Assembly (NCBI RefSeq): GCF_008122525.1
Contig: NZ_VSRV01000001.1
Span: forward strand, 372,001-436,000
Source: Marinomonas sp. IMCC 4694
GTDB taxonomy: Bacteria > Pseudomonadota > Gammaproteobacteria > Pseudomonadales > Marinomonadaceae
Direction of reading: 5' to 3'
Length of the DNA stretch: 64,000 nucleotides
Below the pieces are notes generated by a model. The model did not search any database, was not told the origin of the DNA, and saw nothing but the letters and a program-made list of their open reading frames with translations. The position numbers and the translations under genes are program-made. This document shows, piece after piece, positions 1 through 8,018 of this stretch (position 1 is its first letter; each line of letters opens with the position of its first letter).

Positions 1-360
1 TAATTTTAATATAGCAGATAATTTCGTGTCTATTCTTTACTAATGTAGATAACATCGCCTTTCTTGTCGCTAAAGTCAATAAAATGCGCGATAAGTTAGC
101 AGTTGACTACATCATATCTAGGTGGCACTTATACTAAGGTCTCAAGACATTATGGATAAAATACGTATAATCAAATGACACCTGCTCAGAGTCCTTTAAA
201 GTCTGATTATTCAGCGTACGAGCAAAGGCGTTCTGAGGAGAGGGTGAAGAAAATAACCTAGTGTTTACTTGGTGTGCATTAACTTGGTAAAGACTATCGG
301 CCAAAAGCCTTTTCTACTCCACTCTCACATTTACAATTGGCTATGACACGGCGAAATCAT
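1..360. other. Intergenic region upstream of mqo
   Basis: No credible gene in about 360 bases at the window start. It is AT-rich with stops in all frames and must hold the mqo promoter. A TATACT at 130-135 resembles a -10 element, but the TTGACT at 103-108 is 21 bases away, too far for a normal pair, so I assign no promoter. No hairpin terminator was seen. Confidence 0.5.
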
Positions 361-1839
361 ATGACCTCAAAATCGGTAGACGTTTTACTCGTTGGGGGGG
401 GTGCCATGAGCACTACCTTGGGCGTGTTACTAAAACAATTAGATCCAAGCATGACCATGTTAATGGTTGAGCGTTTGGGCAGCATCGCAAAAGAAAGCAC
501 TGACGGATGGAATAATGCAGGGACAGGCCATGCAGCGTATTGCGAGCTAAATTATACCTCTGAAAATGAAGACGGTTCGGTCAACATAGACAAAGCGGTG
601 GCCATAAATGCGGCTTTTGAAATCAGCCTTCAGTTTTGGTCCTATTTGGTTGAACAGGGTTTAATGCCTGCGCCCAAAGAGTTTATTCATCGCGTGCCCC
701 ATCAAAGCTTTGTCTGGGGCGAACAAAACGTCAACATGCTCAAAGCGCGTCATGCTGCGATGAGTGCTCACCCCGCGTTCAAAGAAATGCAATTTACACA
801 AGACCCTGCAAAAATGAAAGAGTGGATGCCGCTTGTGATGAACAATCGTGACAGCCAACAGCCCGTTGCCGCAACGCGAATAGAACATGGTGCTGATGTC
901 AATTTTGGTGCGATTGCTCGAAACATGACCAAACACCTAGAAAGCTTAGACCATTTTGAACTACGTTTAAACTGCGATGTTAAGGCATTAAAAAAACGCT
1001 CAGATGGCCGTTGGGATGTAGACATTGTACAGAATGGTTCGCGCAGCACGGTGAATGCAAAATTTGTCTTTTTAGGTGCTGGTGGTGGGGCTTTACCTTT
1101 ATTGCAAAAGGCGGAAGTAGAAGAGGGCAAGGGTTTTGGTGGTTTCCCTGTCAGTGGTCAATGGCTCGTATGTGAAAAGCCGGCATTGGTTGATCAGCAT
1201 TTTGCTAAGGTGTACGGTGCTGCACCCATTGGTGCGCCACCTATGTCAGTACCGCATTTAGACACACGAATTATTGACGGAAAAAAAGCCATTCTATTTG
1301 GCCCGTTTGCCGGTTTTACCACCAAATTCTTGAAAACAGGTTCTTTCTGGGATCTGCCGAAAAGCGTCAAATTCAGCAACATTAAACCCATGTTGAGCGT
1401 TGGTAAGAACAACATGGATTTAACCCGTTACTTGATCAGTGAAGTTATGCAGTCTCACAAGGATCGTTGTGAGTCATTGCGTCAGTTTTTTCCCGATGCG
1501 AAAGATGAAGATTGGACGCTTGCTTACGCGGGTCAGCGTGTTCAAATTATCAAAAAAGATGATAAGTTGGGTGGTAAGCTTGAGTTTGGAACCGAAGCTA
1601 TTACCACCAAAGATGGCTCACTGGCGGCGCTACTTGGGGCTTCACCTGGCGCATCCACCACGGTCAATACCATGATAGGCATTATGGAGCGTTGTTTCAA
1701 AGAGCGCTTTACTACGTCGGATTGGCAAACAAAAATGAAGGTGATGGTGCCATCTTACGGCGAATCTTTAGTGAGTAATACGGACTTACTGGTGTCTGTT
1801 CGTGCACATACGCTGGAAACACTGAATTTAAAGCCTTAA
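361..1839 (+). CDS. mqo: Malate:quinone oxidoreductase
   Basis: FAD enzyme of the TCA cycle that oxidises L-malate to oxaloacetate and passes electrons to the quinone pool at the inner face of the membrane. The N-terminus has the FAD-binding motif (VDVLLVGGGAMS), followed by the family signature WNNAGTGHAAYCELNYT; the C-terminal half has the LGASPGAST motif. Length (about 492 aa) fits the family. An in-frame TTG at 337 and an ATG at 343 lie upstream, but the ATG at 361 gives the short lead-in to the Rossmann strand typical of the family; none of the candidates has a good Shine-Dalgarno sequence. Transcribed alone, with a hairpin terminator just downstream. Confidence 0.96.
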   Translation: MTSKSVDVLLVGGGAMSTTLGVLLKQLDPSMTMLMVERLGSIAKESTDGWNNAGTGHAAYCELNYTSENEDGSVNIDKAVAINAAFEISLQFWSYLVEQGLMPAPKEFIHRVPHQSFVWGEQNVNMLKARHAAMSAHPAFKEMQFTQDPAKMKEWMPLVMNNRDSQQPVAATRIEHGADVNFGAIARNMTKHLESLDHFELRLNCDVKALKKRSDGRWDVDIVQNGSRSTVNAKFVFLGAGGGALPLLQKAEVEEGKGFGGFPVSGQWLVCEKPALVDQHFAKVYGAAPIGAPPMSVPHLDTRIIDGKKAILFGPFAGFTTKFLKTGSFWDLPKSVKFSNIKPMLSVGKNNMDLTRYLISEVMQSHKDRCESLRQFFPDAKDEDWTLAYAGQRVQIIKKDDKLGGKLEFGTEAITTKDGSLAALLGASPGASTTVNTMIGIMERCFKERFTTSDWQTKMKVMVPSYGESLVSNTDLLVSVRAHTLETLNLKP

Positions 1840-1862
1840 ACTAGAACAACTTGATCGATCAT

Positions 1863-1893
1863 AAAAAGCTGGGATTATGTCCTGGCTTTTTTA
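1863..1893 (+). terminator. Terminator of mqo
   Basis: Stem of AAAAGCTGGGA and TCCTGGCTTTT around a short loop, with two G-U pairs, followed by a T run. It begins 23 bases after the mqo stop codon. Confidence 0.7.
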
Positions 1894-1941
1894 TTGTTAG
1901 ATCGTAACTTGTAGACCCCTCATTCAATGGCGAGACCCACT

Positions 1942-2214
1942 ATGACAATGACTTTTGCTGAGCGTGCAGACCAGCTATGCGACACGCTTCGAGACATGGA
2001 ACATAATGCAGAAGAAGGTGATCATCTTTTTTATTGCGCTTATCTTCTAGGGCTACTAGGGCTTTACAGCAGCACCGAGGGAGAAGGTGAGGCCGCCTTT
2101 GATGAAGGTTTTGGCGCTGTTTTGAAAGAAACACTCATCGCGGAAGGAGTAGAAGACACAGATCAGCTCAATATAACGGCGTTATGGCAAGCCGTTTGCA
2201 CACAAGCGGCATGA
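1942..2214 (+). CDS. YfcL-like small protein
   Basis: Small acidic, helical, probably cytoplasmic protein of 90 aa. Residue pattern, size and the central segment (GDHLFYCAYLLGLLGL) resemble the YfcL family of unknown function (E. coli YfcL has a related 'DELFASGYLRGHL' segment). An ATG at 1927 is in frame, but the ATG at 1942 has GGCGAG six bases upstream, so I prefer it. It follows mqo on the same strand past the mqo terminator and converges on the flavin reductase gene. The family match is from memory and only moderately certain; no catalytic motif is visible. Confidence 0.6.
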   Translation: MTMTFAERADQLCDTLRDMEHNAEEGDHLFYCAYLLGLLGLYSSTEGEGEAAFDEGFGAVLKETLIAEGVEDTDQLNITALWQAVCTQAA

Positions 2215-2250
2215 TTACTATGTGATATTTTACCGTCATTTAAACGTTAA

Positions 2251-2289
2251 ACCATAAGGGAGTAGGATGCATCATCCTCTCCCTTTGGT
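2251..2289. terminator. Bidirectional hairpin between convergent genes
   Basis: Long imperfect inverted repeat: ACCATAAGGGAGTAGGATG, loop CAT, then CATCCTCTCCCTTTGGT, with one bulged T and a mismatch near the base. It lies between the 3' ends of the YfcL-like gene and the flavin reductase gene, where a shared terminator is expected. Confidence 0.6.
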
Positions 2290-2303
2290 ATTTAATGTAC
2301 GTA

Positions 2304-3032
2304 CTAAAGCTCTGGTTTTTTTGGGTGAGGTGCATAGGCAAATACATCGGAATAACAATGAGCTTTGTTAAGGCCTTTTGGCTCCAACTGGTCAAGTGTA
2401 CCGTATACCATGCCGACCGAACCGCTTATAAAAGCCGCATACCCACTCAAATCTGGGTGATCATTCAATATGGCTTCGTATAGCCAGCCATTTTTACCAT
2501 GCCAATGGTCGCTCTTTTCATTCACAACAATGTCTAATGTAAAAGGTGAATACTTATGAGCTTCTTCAAGCCATTCGTTGGCAAAAATATCTTCTGCGGT
2601 TCGTAGTCCCCAATAGAAAGAGACGTTTCCTGTGTAGTTTTGTTCTACTAGGCTACTAAATACGCTTTTGATTTGCGCAAAGCCAGTGCCGCCGGCAATC
2701 AATAAAAGGTGCTTAGGCTCAGATGCCAGTACACCATTTTGGATATGACAGTCGCCGCCTGGTGCTTTGATTGATATTTGGTCATTGGATTGAATATGCT
2801 CCACTACCTTGTGAGCCAAAGAGGTGGTGTCTGACACTAATACATACAGTATTAAATTGGGCAATTCGTGTGGTGCGCTGCCGATAGAATAAGGAACCTG
2901 CTCTCCAGTAGGCAGCATGATCATGATGTATTGGCCTGCATGAAAGGTTAAGTCGTCCACTTGCAGAATAATGCGATACACGTTGTGATTTATTTGCTCG
3001 ACAGAATCAACCTGTGCAGTAATCTCTTTCAT
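2304..3032 (-). CDS. fre: NAD(P)H-flavin reductase (Fre/LuxG type)
   Basis: Reduces free flavins with NAD(P)H; cytoplasmic, of the ferredoxin-NADP reductase superfamily. The FAD/flavin-binding N-terminal domain (AGQYIMIMLP at about 33-42, YSIGSAP at about 48-54) precedes an NAD-binding domain with LLLIAGGTGFAQIKS. The C-terminus (CYSDVFAY) matches the end of E. coli Fre (FGDAFAF). A GTG at 3056 is in frame, but the ATG at 3032 has GGAGA eight bases upstream and starts at the position expected for Fre. It follows rho on the same strand past the rho terminator, echoing the rho-ubiD-fre neighbourhood of pseudomonads, although ubiD is absent here. Confidence 0.88.
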   Translation of the reverse strand: MKEITAQVDSVEQINHNVYRIILQVDDLTFHAGQYIMIMLPTGEQVPYSIGSAPHELPNLILYVLVSDTTSLAHKVVEHIQSNDQISIKAPGGDCHIQNGVLASEPKHLLLIAGGTGFAQIKSVFSSLVEQNYTGNVSFYWGLRTAEDIFANEWLEEAHKYSPFTLDIVVNEKSDHWHGKNGWLYEAILNDHPDLSGYAAFISGSVGMVYGTLDQLEPKGLNKAHCYSDVFAYAPHPKKPEL

Positions 3033-3108
3033 TTTTATGTCTCCGTTTGACGCCACCTCTTTTTTGAGAAAACCAGTGGCGGCGACGTCACTTTGCTATT
3101 TTGTATGA

Positions 3109-3136
3109 AAAAAAACCACTTCGTGAAGTGGTTTTT
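3109..3136. terminator. Terminator of rho
   Basis: Perfect palindromic stem AAAACCACTTC / GAAGTGGTTTT flanked by A and T runs, 18 bases past the rho stop codon. On the minus strand the stem is followed by eight or more T residues, as for an intrinsic terminator. Confidence 0.85.
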
Positions 3137-3154
3137 TACAGCAGAATACCCTGC

Positions 3155-4420
3155 TTACTTATTTTTGCCTTTCATCGACTCGAAAAACTCGTCATTGGTT
3201 TGGGTGACTTTCAATCGATCGATCAGAAACTCTGTCGCGGCAACATCTTCCATTGGATTGAGAAGCTTGCGTAAGATCCACATGCGTTGAAGTTCGTCTT
3301 CCGAAGTCAGTAGATCTTCACGACGAGTACCAGAACGACGAATGTTAATCGCAGGAAAAGTACGTTTTTCCGCAATTTTACGGTCTAAATGAAGCTCTGA
3401 GTTGCCCGTTCCTTTGAATTCTTCAAAGATAACTTCGTCCATTTTAGAACCTGTATCAACAAGAGCCGTGGCAATAATGGTTAGACTGCCACCTTCTTCG
3501 ATATTACGTGCCGCACCAAAGAAGCGTTTTGGGCGTTCTAGTGCGTTGGCATCCACACCACCGGTTAATACTTTCCCAGAGGAAGGAATCACGGTGTTGT
3601 AAGCGCGTGCCAGACGAGTAATGGAGTCTAAAAGAATCACCACGTCGCGCTTGTGCTCGACAAGGCGCTTGGCTTTTTCGATGACCATTTCAGCGACTTG
3701 AACATGACGCGCTGGTGGCTCATCAAAGGTAGACGCAACGACTTCACCACGAACCGTACGAGACATCTCGGTCACTTCTTCAGGACGTTCATCGATCAAT
3801 AAAACAATCAGATGGCATTCTGGGTTGTTGCGTGTGATGGCGTTGGCGATATTTTGCAACATGAACGTCTTACCAGCTTTTGGTGGTGAAACCACTAAAG
3901 CACGCTGGCCTTTACCCATTGGGGCAACCAAATCGATGATTCGGGACGTGACATCTTCCGTTGAGCCGTTGCCAGCTTCCATCAATAAACGTTCATCAGG
4001 GAAAAGCGGGGTTAAATTTTCAAAAAGAATCTTATTACGAACGCTTTCAGGTTTATCGAAGTTGATTTCGCTGACTTTTAACAGTGCAAAATAACGCTCA
4101 CCGTCTTTGGGGGGACGGATTTTACCGGCAATGGTGTCACCGGTACGCAAATTAAAACGTCTAATTTGGCTCGGAGACACATAAATATCGTCTGGACCCG
4201 CTAGATACGAGCTATCAGGCGATCGTAAGAAGCCAAAGCCATCTTGAAGAATCTCTAATATACCATCGCCGTGAATGTCTTCCCCACCTTTCGCGTGACG
4301 CTTCAGGATAGAAAAAATAACATCTTGTTTGCGAGAACGAGCCATATTTTCTAGGCCAATTTCTGCAGCGATTTCTAAAAGTTCGTGTACTGATTTCTGT
4401 TTTAAGTCGGTAAGGTTCAT
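3155..4420 (-). CDS. rho: Transcription termination factor Rho
   Basis: Hexameric RNA-dependent ATPase that ends transcription; 421 aa, the usual length. The N-terminal Rho domain (residues 1-47) is followed by the cold-shock-like RNA-binding domain with RNP1 DGFGFLR (60-66), then the RecA-type ATPase with Walker A PPKAGKT (179-185), Walker B VVILLDSITRLARAYN, and the Q-loop VLTGGVDANALERPKRFF. Nothing essential is missing. In Pseudomonas, trxA sits between ppx and rho; here that gap holds no thioredoxin gene. The 524-base leader may carry autoregulatory structure, as known for rho in enterobacteria. Confidence 0.98.
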   Translation of the reverse strand: MNLTDLKQKSVHELLEIAAEIGLENMARSRKQDVIFSILKRHAKGGEDIHGDGILEILQDGFGFLRSPDSSYLAGPDDIYVSPSQIRRFNLRTGDTIAGKIRPPKDGERYFALLKVSEINFDKPESVRNKILFENLTPLFPDERLLMEAGNGSTEDVTSRIIDLVAPMGKGQRALVVSPPKAGKTFMLQNIANAITRNNPECHLIVLLIDERPEEVTEMSRTVRGEVVASTFDEPPARHVQVAEMVIEKAKRLVEHKRDVVILLDSITRLARAYNTVIPSSGKVLTGGVDANALERPKRFFGAARNIEEGGSLTIIATALVDTGSKMDEVIFEEFKGTGNSELHLDRKIAEKRTFPAINIRRSGTRREDLLTSEDELQRMWILRKLLNPMEDVAATEFLIDRLKVTQTNDEFFESMKGKNK

Positions 4421-4626
4421 AAACGGGTTTTGTACTAGCTCATTAGAGGGAAAATGACGGAATTAGCGTTAATCAATAACAATAATTTATGTCTGGAAGT
4501 ATTTAACAACAATATCAACTATTCGGCATAAGAAACGCAAAACAAGAAGGTTAAATTTTGTTTTGCTTTAAAACAGCCCGGATAGGGCATAGCCAATACA
4601 GCGCGAAACAATTTGATTGGGATCTT

Positions 4627-4657
4627 AATGCGACGTATTAAACTATAACGTCGTATT
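4627..4657. repeat. Inverted repeat in the rho leader/promoter region
   Basis: AATGCGACGT and ACGTCGTATT form 10-base arms with one mismatch around an AT-rich 11-base centre. It lies about 210 bases upstream of the rho start. It could be an operator or a leader structure; the sequence does not decide. Confidence 0.45.
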
Positions 4658-4896
4658 GTAGACAATTCATACTATAGTGGTACTTAAACGTGAGGTCTAT
4701 AGTCAAGTCCAGTAAAAAAACATTTTATGGCTATTTTTTTGATCAAACTCACGTTTTCATCATCTACCAACGTGACTTGGAGACCACAGCAGGGGCCAAC
4801 TGAGTGGATTTTTTTAAACGAAGGTTGTTTTAATAAAAATTCATTCAATACTCCTTTGTTAATCGTGTTTTGTTCGCAATGACATCGTAAAGTAAC

Positions 4897-4905
4897 TGAT
4901 ATACT
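4897..4905 (+). promoter_or_regulatory. Extended -10 promoter element of ppx
   Basis: TGATATACT matches the TGnTATAAT extended -10, 40 bases upstream of the ppx start codon. No good -35 is found at 17 bases, which fits an extended -10 promoter. Confidence 0.4.
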
Positions 4906-4944
4906 CTTGGCACTATCAAGACGTCTGCTGAGTAAGGCTTTTTA

Positions 4945-6462
4945 ATGCAATCACTTTTTTTGCAACAATCTCACGATTTTCCTTTTGAAAAAATTGCTGC
5001 CATCGATTTGGGATCCAACAGTTTCCATATGGTTATTGCGCAAGTGACTCACGGTCAGTTGCGTATAACAGGAGAGTTTGGTGAAAAAGTACAATTGGCT
5101 GCCGGTCTGGTGAATGGTCACCTAGATGATGCTTCACAACAGCGTGGTTTAGATTGTTTGGCCCAATTTGCACAAGTGATCGAAGATATGCCGCAAGGCT
5201 CGGTTCGTGTGGTAGGAACGAATGCTTTAAGGGTAGCTAAAAATCGTTATGATTTTATTGGTAAGGCCATGGACATCATGAGCCATCCAGTCGAAATCAT
5301 CGCAGGGCGCGAAGAAGCTCGTTTAATATACATGGGGGTGTCGCGAACCATGGATCACGGAGACGCAAAACGTCTGGTGGTGGATATTGGTGGCGGCAGT
5401 ACCGAATTTGTTATTGGTCAACAACTTGAGCCAATATTGACAGAAAGTCTTCATATGGGCTGTGTCAGTTTCAAACAACGATTTTTTGACGACGGTACTA
5501 TCAATAAGTCTAATTTTCAAAAAGCGGTGACGGCGGCGCGTTTAGAGTTACTCAGCATACAAGACGATTATTTGGATGAAACCTGGGATGTAGCTATAGG
5601 CTCGTCGGGTACGGCCAAAGCGGCGTTTAATATTGTTAAGGAAAACAATTGGAGCAAAAAAGGCATCACCGCTAAATCGCTCAAGCAAATTCAGAAAGCG
5701 TTATTTGCGGCGGGCCATGCGGACAATCTTGAGTTGCCTGGGCTGAAGCCAGAAAGAAAAAGTACCTTTGCTGCCGGTATTGCGATTTTAACCGCGGTGT
5801 TTGAGTGTTTTGATATTAAGCAAATGGACTTTTCAAATGGTGCGTTAAGAGAAGGTGTGTTGTACGACATTATGGGGCGTTATGCCGAAACTGATACCCG
5901 TGAGCGAACCGTTAACTACATGTTGAACCAATACCACATTGATATGGAGCAAGCCAAGCTGGTGACACACACGGCGCTGTCTGCGTTGGCTCAAGTCAAA
6001 GATGACTGGAATTTGAATAGCATTTCAAGTGAAGATCTATTGCGCTGGGCGGGGCTTTTGCATGAAGTCGGCGCGGGTATTTCTCATAGTCGTTATCATA
6101 AACATGGCGCCTACATTATTCGAGAGTCCGACATGCCAGGCTTTTCTCAGCAGGAACAGCAGGCTCTCGCCAACCTTATTTTACGTCATAGGCGAAAGTT
6201 TACTCAATCACTGGACTATCGCTTTACTAAAAGTGATCAGCAAGATTTAGATCGCTTGTCTATTTTGTTACGTTTGTCTATTTTATTGCACAACGATCGC
6301 AAAGAAGGCGATATGGCTATTTTTACGCTAAAAGCAGACAGTAAGAACTTGCATGCCGAGTTTTTGCCTGACTGGTTAGACAGCAGGCCTCTCACGTTAG
6401 CAAGCCTACAAAGAGAGGCTGAATCGTTGTTAATAGACGGATACAGCCTAACAATAAGTTAG
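4945..6462 (+). CDS. ppx: Exopolyphosphatase
   Basis: Releases orthophosphate from the ends of inorganic polyphosphate chains; the same family includes GppA. 505 aa with a two-part actin-like ATPase fold: AAIDLGSNSFHMVI near residue 18, the catalytic-Glu segment AGREEARLIYMG, and VVDIGGGSTEFVIG near residue 145. The C-terminal half carries the HD-like domain (LLHEVGAGISHSRYHKHGAYII), as in full-length gammaproteobacterial Ppx. Monocistronic and divergent from rho. A GppA assignment cannot be excluded, but the ppx/rho neighbourhood matches Pseudomonas ppx. Confidence 0.93.
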   Translation: MQSLFLQQSHDFPFEKIAAIDLGSNSFHMVIAQVTHGQLRITGEFGEKVQLAAGLVNGHLDDASQQRGLDCLAQFAQVIEDMPQGSVRVVGTNALRVAKNRYDFIGKAMDIMSHPVEIIAGREEARLIYMGVSRTMDHGDAKRLVVDIGGGSTEFVIGQQLEPILTESLHMGCVSFKQRFFDDGTINKSNFQKAVTAARLELLSIQDDYLDETWDVAIGSSGTAKAAFNIVKENNWSKKGITAKSLKQIQKALFAAGHADNLELPGLKPERKSTFAAGIAILTAVFECFDIKQMDFSNGALREGVLYDIMGRYAETDTRERTVNYMLNQYHIDMEQAKLVTHTALSALAQVKDDWNLNSISSEDLLRWAGLLHEVGAGISHSRYHKHGAYIIRESDMPGFSQQEQQALANLILRHRRKFTQSLDYRFTKSDQQDLDRLSILLRLSILLHNDRKEGDMAIFTLKADSKNLHAEFLPDWLDSRPLTLASLQREAESLLIDGYSLTIS

Positions 6463-6463
6463 G
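6447..6463. terminator. Small hairpin at the ppx 3' end
   Basis: CCTAAC, AATAA, GTTAGG overlaps the ppx stop codon; weaker outer pairs TAGAC/GTCTA extend it. It lies between convergent ppx and the small gene at 6475, but has no T run, so it is only a weak terminator candidate. Confidence 0.3.
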
Positions 6464-6474
6464 TGTCTATGGAT

Positions 6475-6771
6475 TTAAGTAAGATTATCAATGGATCTAT
6501 AAAGGGCCGCGACTTCTTCTCTGTGCAATCCAGACACCCGACTGAGGCGGCCTATACTGGAAGAGATTTGCACCGACTCTTTGCCCAATTCGTCTTCTTT
6601 TGCCTCTTCTCGTTTAAGCTGATCGGTTAGCATCTGTTTAGCGCGATCTGACAAGTGAACAGAGTCTCGGAAAGCGTCAGTATTTGGGCGTGAGTTAGTG
6701 TCGGCCTGCGATGTAGGCATGGGCTGATACCCAATACTGCTTGACACTGATGATACCGACAAAGCGATCAC
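6475..6771 (-). CDS. Small hypothetical protein (about 98 aa)
   Basis: Not recognised. Polar, Ser-rich N-terminus (low complexity, no signal peptide), then a helical segment around DSVHLSDRAKQMLTDQLKREEAKEDEL and a C-terminal helix (HREEVAALYRSIDNL). The 'VHLSDRAKQML' motif recalls short proteins with disordered N-termini tied to flagellar or adaptor functions, but I cannot assign a family. The start is unsure: the GTG at 6771 is nearly overlapped by GAGG, while an in-frame TTG three codons later has GAGG at good spacing. It is 12 bases from the convergent ppx end. Codon usage resembles its neighbours. Confidence 0.5.
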   Translation of the reverse strand: MIALSVSSVSSSIGYQPMPTSQADTNSRPNTDAFRDSVHLSDRAKQMLTDQLKREEAKEDELGKESVQISSSIGRLSRVSGLHREEVAALYRSIDNLT

Positions 6772-6894
6772 CTCATATAATGGAAATACTCCCCATAGAA
6801 TAGTATAAAAAACGATCCAAGTGAACGCGCTTAACTCTGTTTGTGGTTTTTACGTTAAGTCGTTACCTTCACGCAGTACGTTAGGCGCAAAGTT

Positions 6895-7263
6895 TTAGCG
6901 CGTGGTGTCTGACGATTCTCGATCTCTTATGACTTCCATTAATTCTTGGTTGCGCGTTTTTTCTAACGCCTTAGTGCGCTGATGTAAGGCGGTTTTGGCG
7001 ATCATATTGGCCGCAACTGGTGCTGTAATTAAGAGAAATAAGGTGATCAATAGCTCTTGAATAGAGAGAAAGCCTTTTAAATGACTTTGAAAAACCATTG
7101 AAGCCACTAGTACGCCAGTAATCCCCAAAGTAGACGCTTTTGTGGGGCTGTGTAAGCGCATGTAAATGTCAGGTAAACGCACAAGACCATATGAACCGAT
7201 CAGCAAAAAAGTTGCGCCAATCAACAGAGATACGCTGATGATGATTTCGAGATAAAATGGCAT
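6895..7263 (-). CDS. mrpG: Mrp Na+/H+ antiporter subunit G
   Basis: Small membrane subunit of the multi-subunit Na+(K+)/H+ antiporter. 122 aa with three hydrophobic helices; the family signature GLVRLPDIYMRLHSPTKASTLG is clear at about 26-47. The C-terminal tail is charged and cytoplasmic (HQRTKALEKTRNQEL). Last gene of the mrp operon, nine bases after mrpF, with AAGGA six bases before its ATG. Confidence 0.93.
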   Translation of the reverse strand: MPFYLEIIISVSLLIGATFLLIGSYGLVRLPDIYMRLHSPTKASTLGITGVLVASMVFQSHLKGFLSIQELLITLFLLITAPVAANMIAKTALHQRTKALEKTRNQELMEVIRDRESSDTTR

Positions 7264-7272
7264 AAGGAGTCC

Positions 7273-7542
7273 TTATTCAATGATGTCGCCGCGGAGTAAG
7301 TATTTACACAACGCCGCGGTACTGACAAATCCAAGCATGGCAATTAATAAAGCGGCTTCGAAATACAGCGCACTTTTAACATAAATGCCGTACAGCAATA
7401 TCAAAGCAATAGCATTGATGTACATGGTATCCAATGCCAATATTCGATCAGACACAGACGGGCCTTTGAGTAACCGCCAGAGGTTCAGAATGAGTGCAAT
7501 ACAAATGCACACAGCGACGATAACGATGGTCCAATTTAGCAT
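7273..7542 (-). CDS. mrpF: Mrp Na+/H+ antiporter subunit F
   Basis: 89-aa subunit with three membrane helices. The family core LLKGPSVSDRILALDTMYINAIALI is visible at about residues 24-49 (Pro and Asp-Arg are characteristic), followed by LLIAMLGFVSTAALCKYLLRGD. It overlaps the end of mrpE by seven bases, so the two are probably translationally coupled. Confidence 0.93.
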   Translation of the reverse strand: MLNWTIVIVAVCICIALILNLWRLLKGPSVSDRILALDTMYINAIALILLYGIYVKSALYFEAALLIAMLGFVSTAALCKYLLRGDIIE

Positions 7543-8018
7543 CCGAAAATCTCCTTAACTGGTGCTTCGTAACGTTGTTTAATAGATGCAATTAATTCCG
7601 CTTCGTTACCCACATGGAGCGCATGAACATAGAGCCATGCTTTGTCCTTTGACACCTCGGCACTGACCGTTCCCGGTGTAAGTGACACCGTACTGGCCAA
7701 AATGGTGATGCCTAAATCTGAATTAATATTGATCGGAATCGCCACAAATCCAGGCTCCAGTTTTTTAATAGGTCCAACAATCAACAGAGCGACTTCGACG
7801 TTAGCCGTTAAAATATCTTTCATCACCATCAGCACATAACGTACGGCAAGCCAAGGTCTGCGGATTTTAGGATGTTTATCTCGCATTCCATCCACCAACC
7901 AAGGAATGGTAATGGCAAAGAAAGTAGCAAGCACAATGTGTCCAGCACTCACAGAGTTGTTAAGTAATAGCCAAACTACAAACAGCAACAGGCTGTGAAA
8001 CGGCATAGGAAATAACAT
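7536..8018 (-). CDS. mrpE: Mrp Na+/H+ antiporter subunit E
   Basis: About 160-aa membrane subunit. Hydrophobic N-terminal helices are followed by the conserved block NSDLGITILASTVSLTPGTVSAEVS typical of MrpE, and a soluble tail. The ATG at 8018 overlaps the mrpD stop codon (TGATG) and has GGAGG nine bases upstream inside mrpD; an in-frame TTG one codon earlier is less likely. Confidence 0.93.
   Translation of the reverse strand: MLFPMPFHSLLLFVVWLLLNNSVSAGHIVLATFFAITIPWLVDGMRDKHPKIRRPWLAVRYVLMVMKDILTANVEVALLIVGPIKKLEPGFVAIPININSDLGITILASTVSLTPGTVSAEVSKDKAWLYVHALHVGNEAELIASIKQRYEAPVKEIFGC

Larger units (their letters stand above)
4421..4944. other. rho-ppx divergent intergenic region
   Basis: 524 bases with no credible gene between divergent rho and ppx. 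It is AT-rich, contains the inverted repeat at 4627-4657 and the extended -10 of ppx at 4897-4905, and on the rho side several small hairpins (such as GTTTTGCTTTAAAAC near 4559). No trxA remnant is readable in any frame. Confidence 0.6.

Noticed and set aside
103..135. TTGACT and TATACT as an mqo promoter
   Set aside because: Spacing of 21 bases is too long and it is 200 bases from the start codon.
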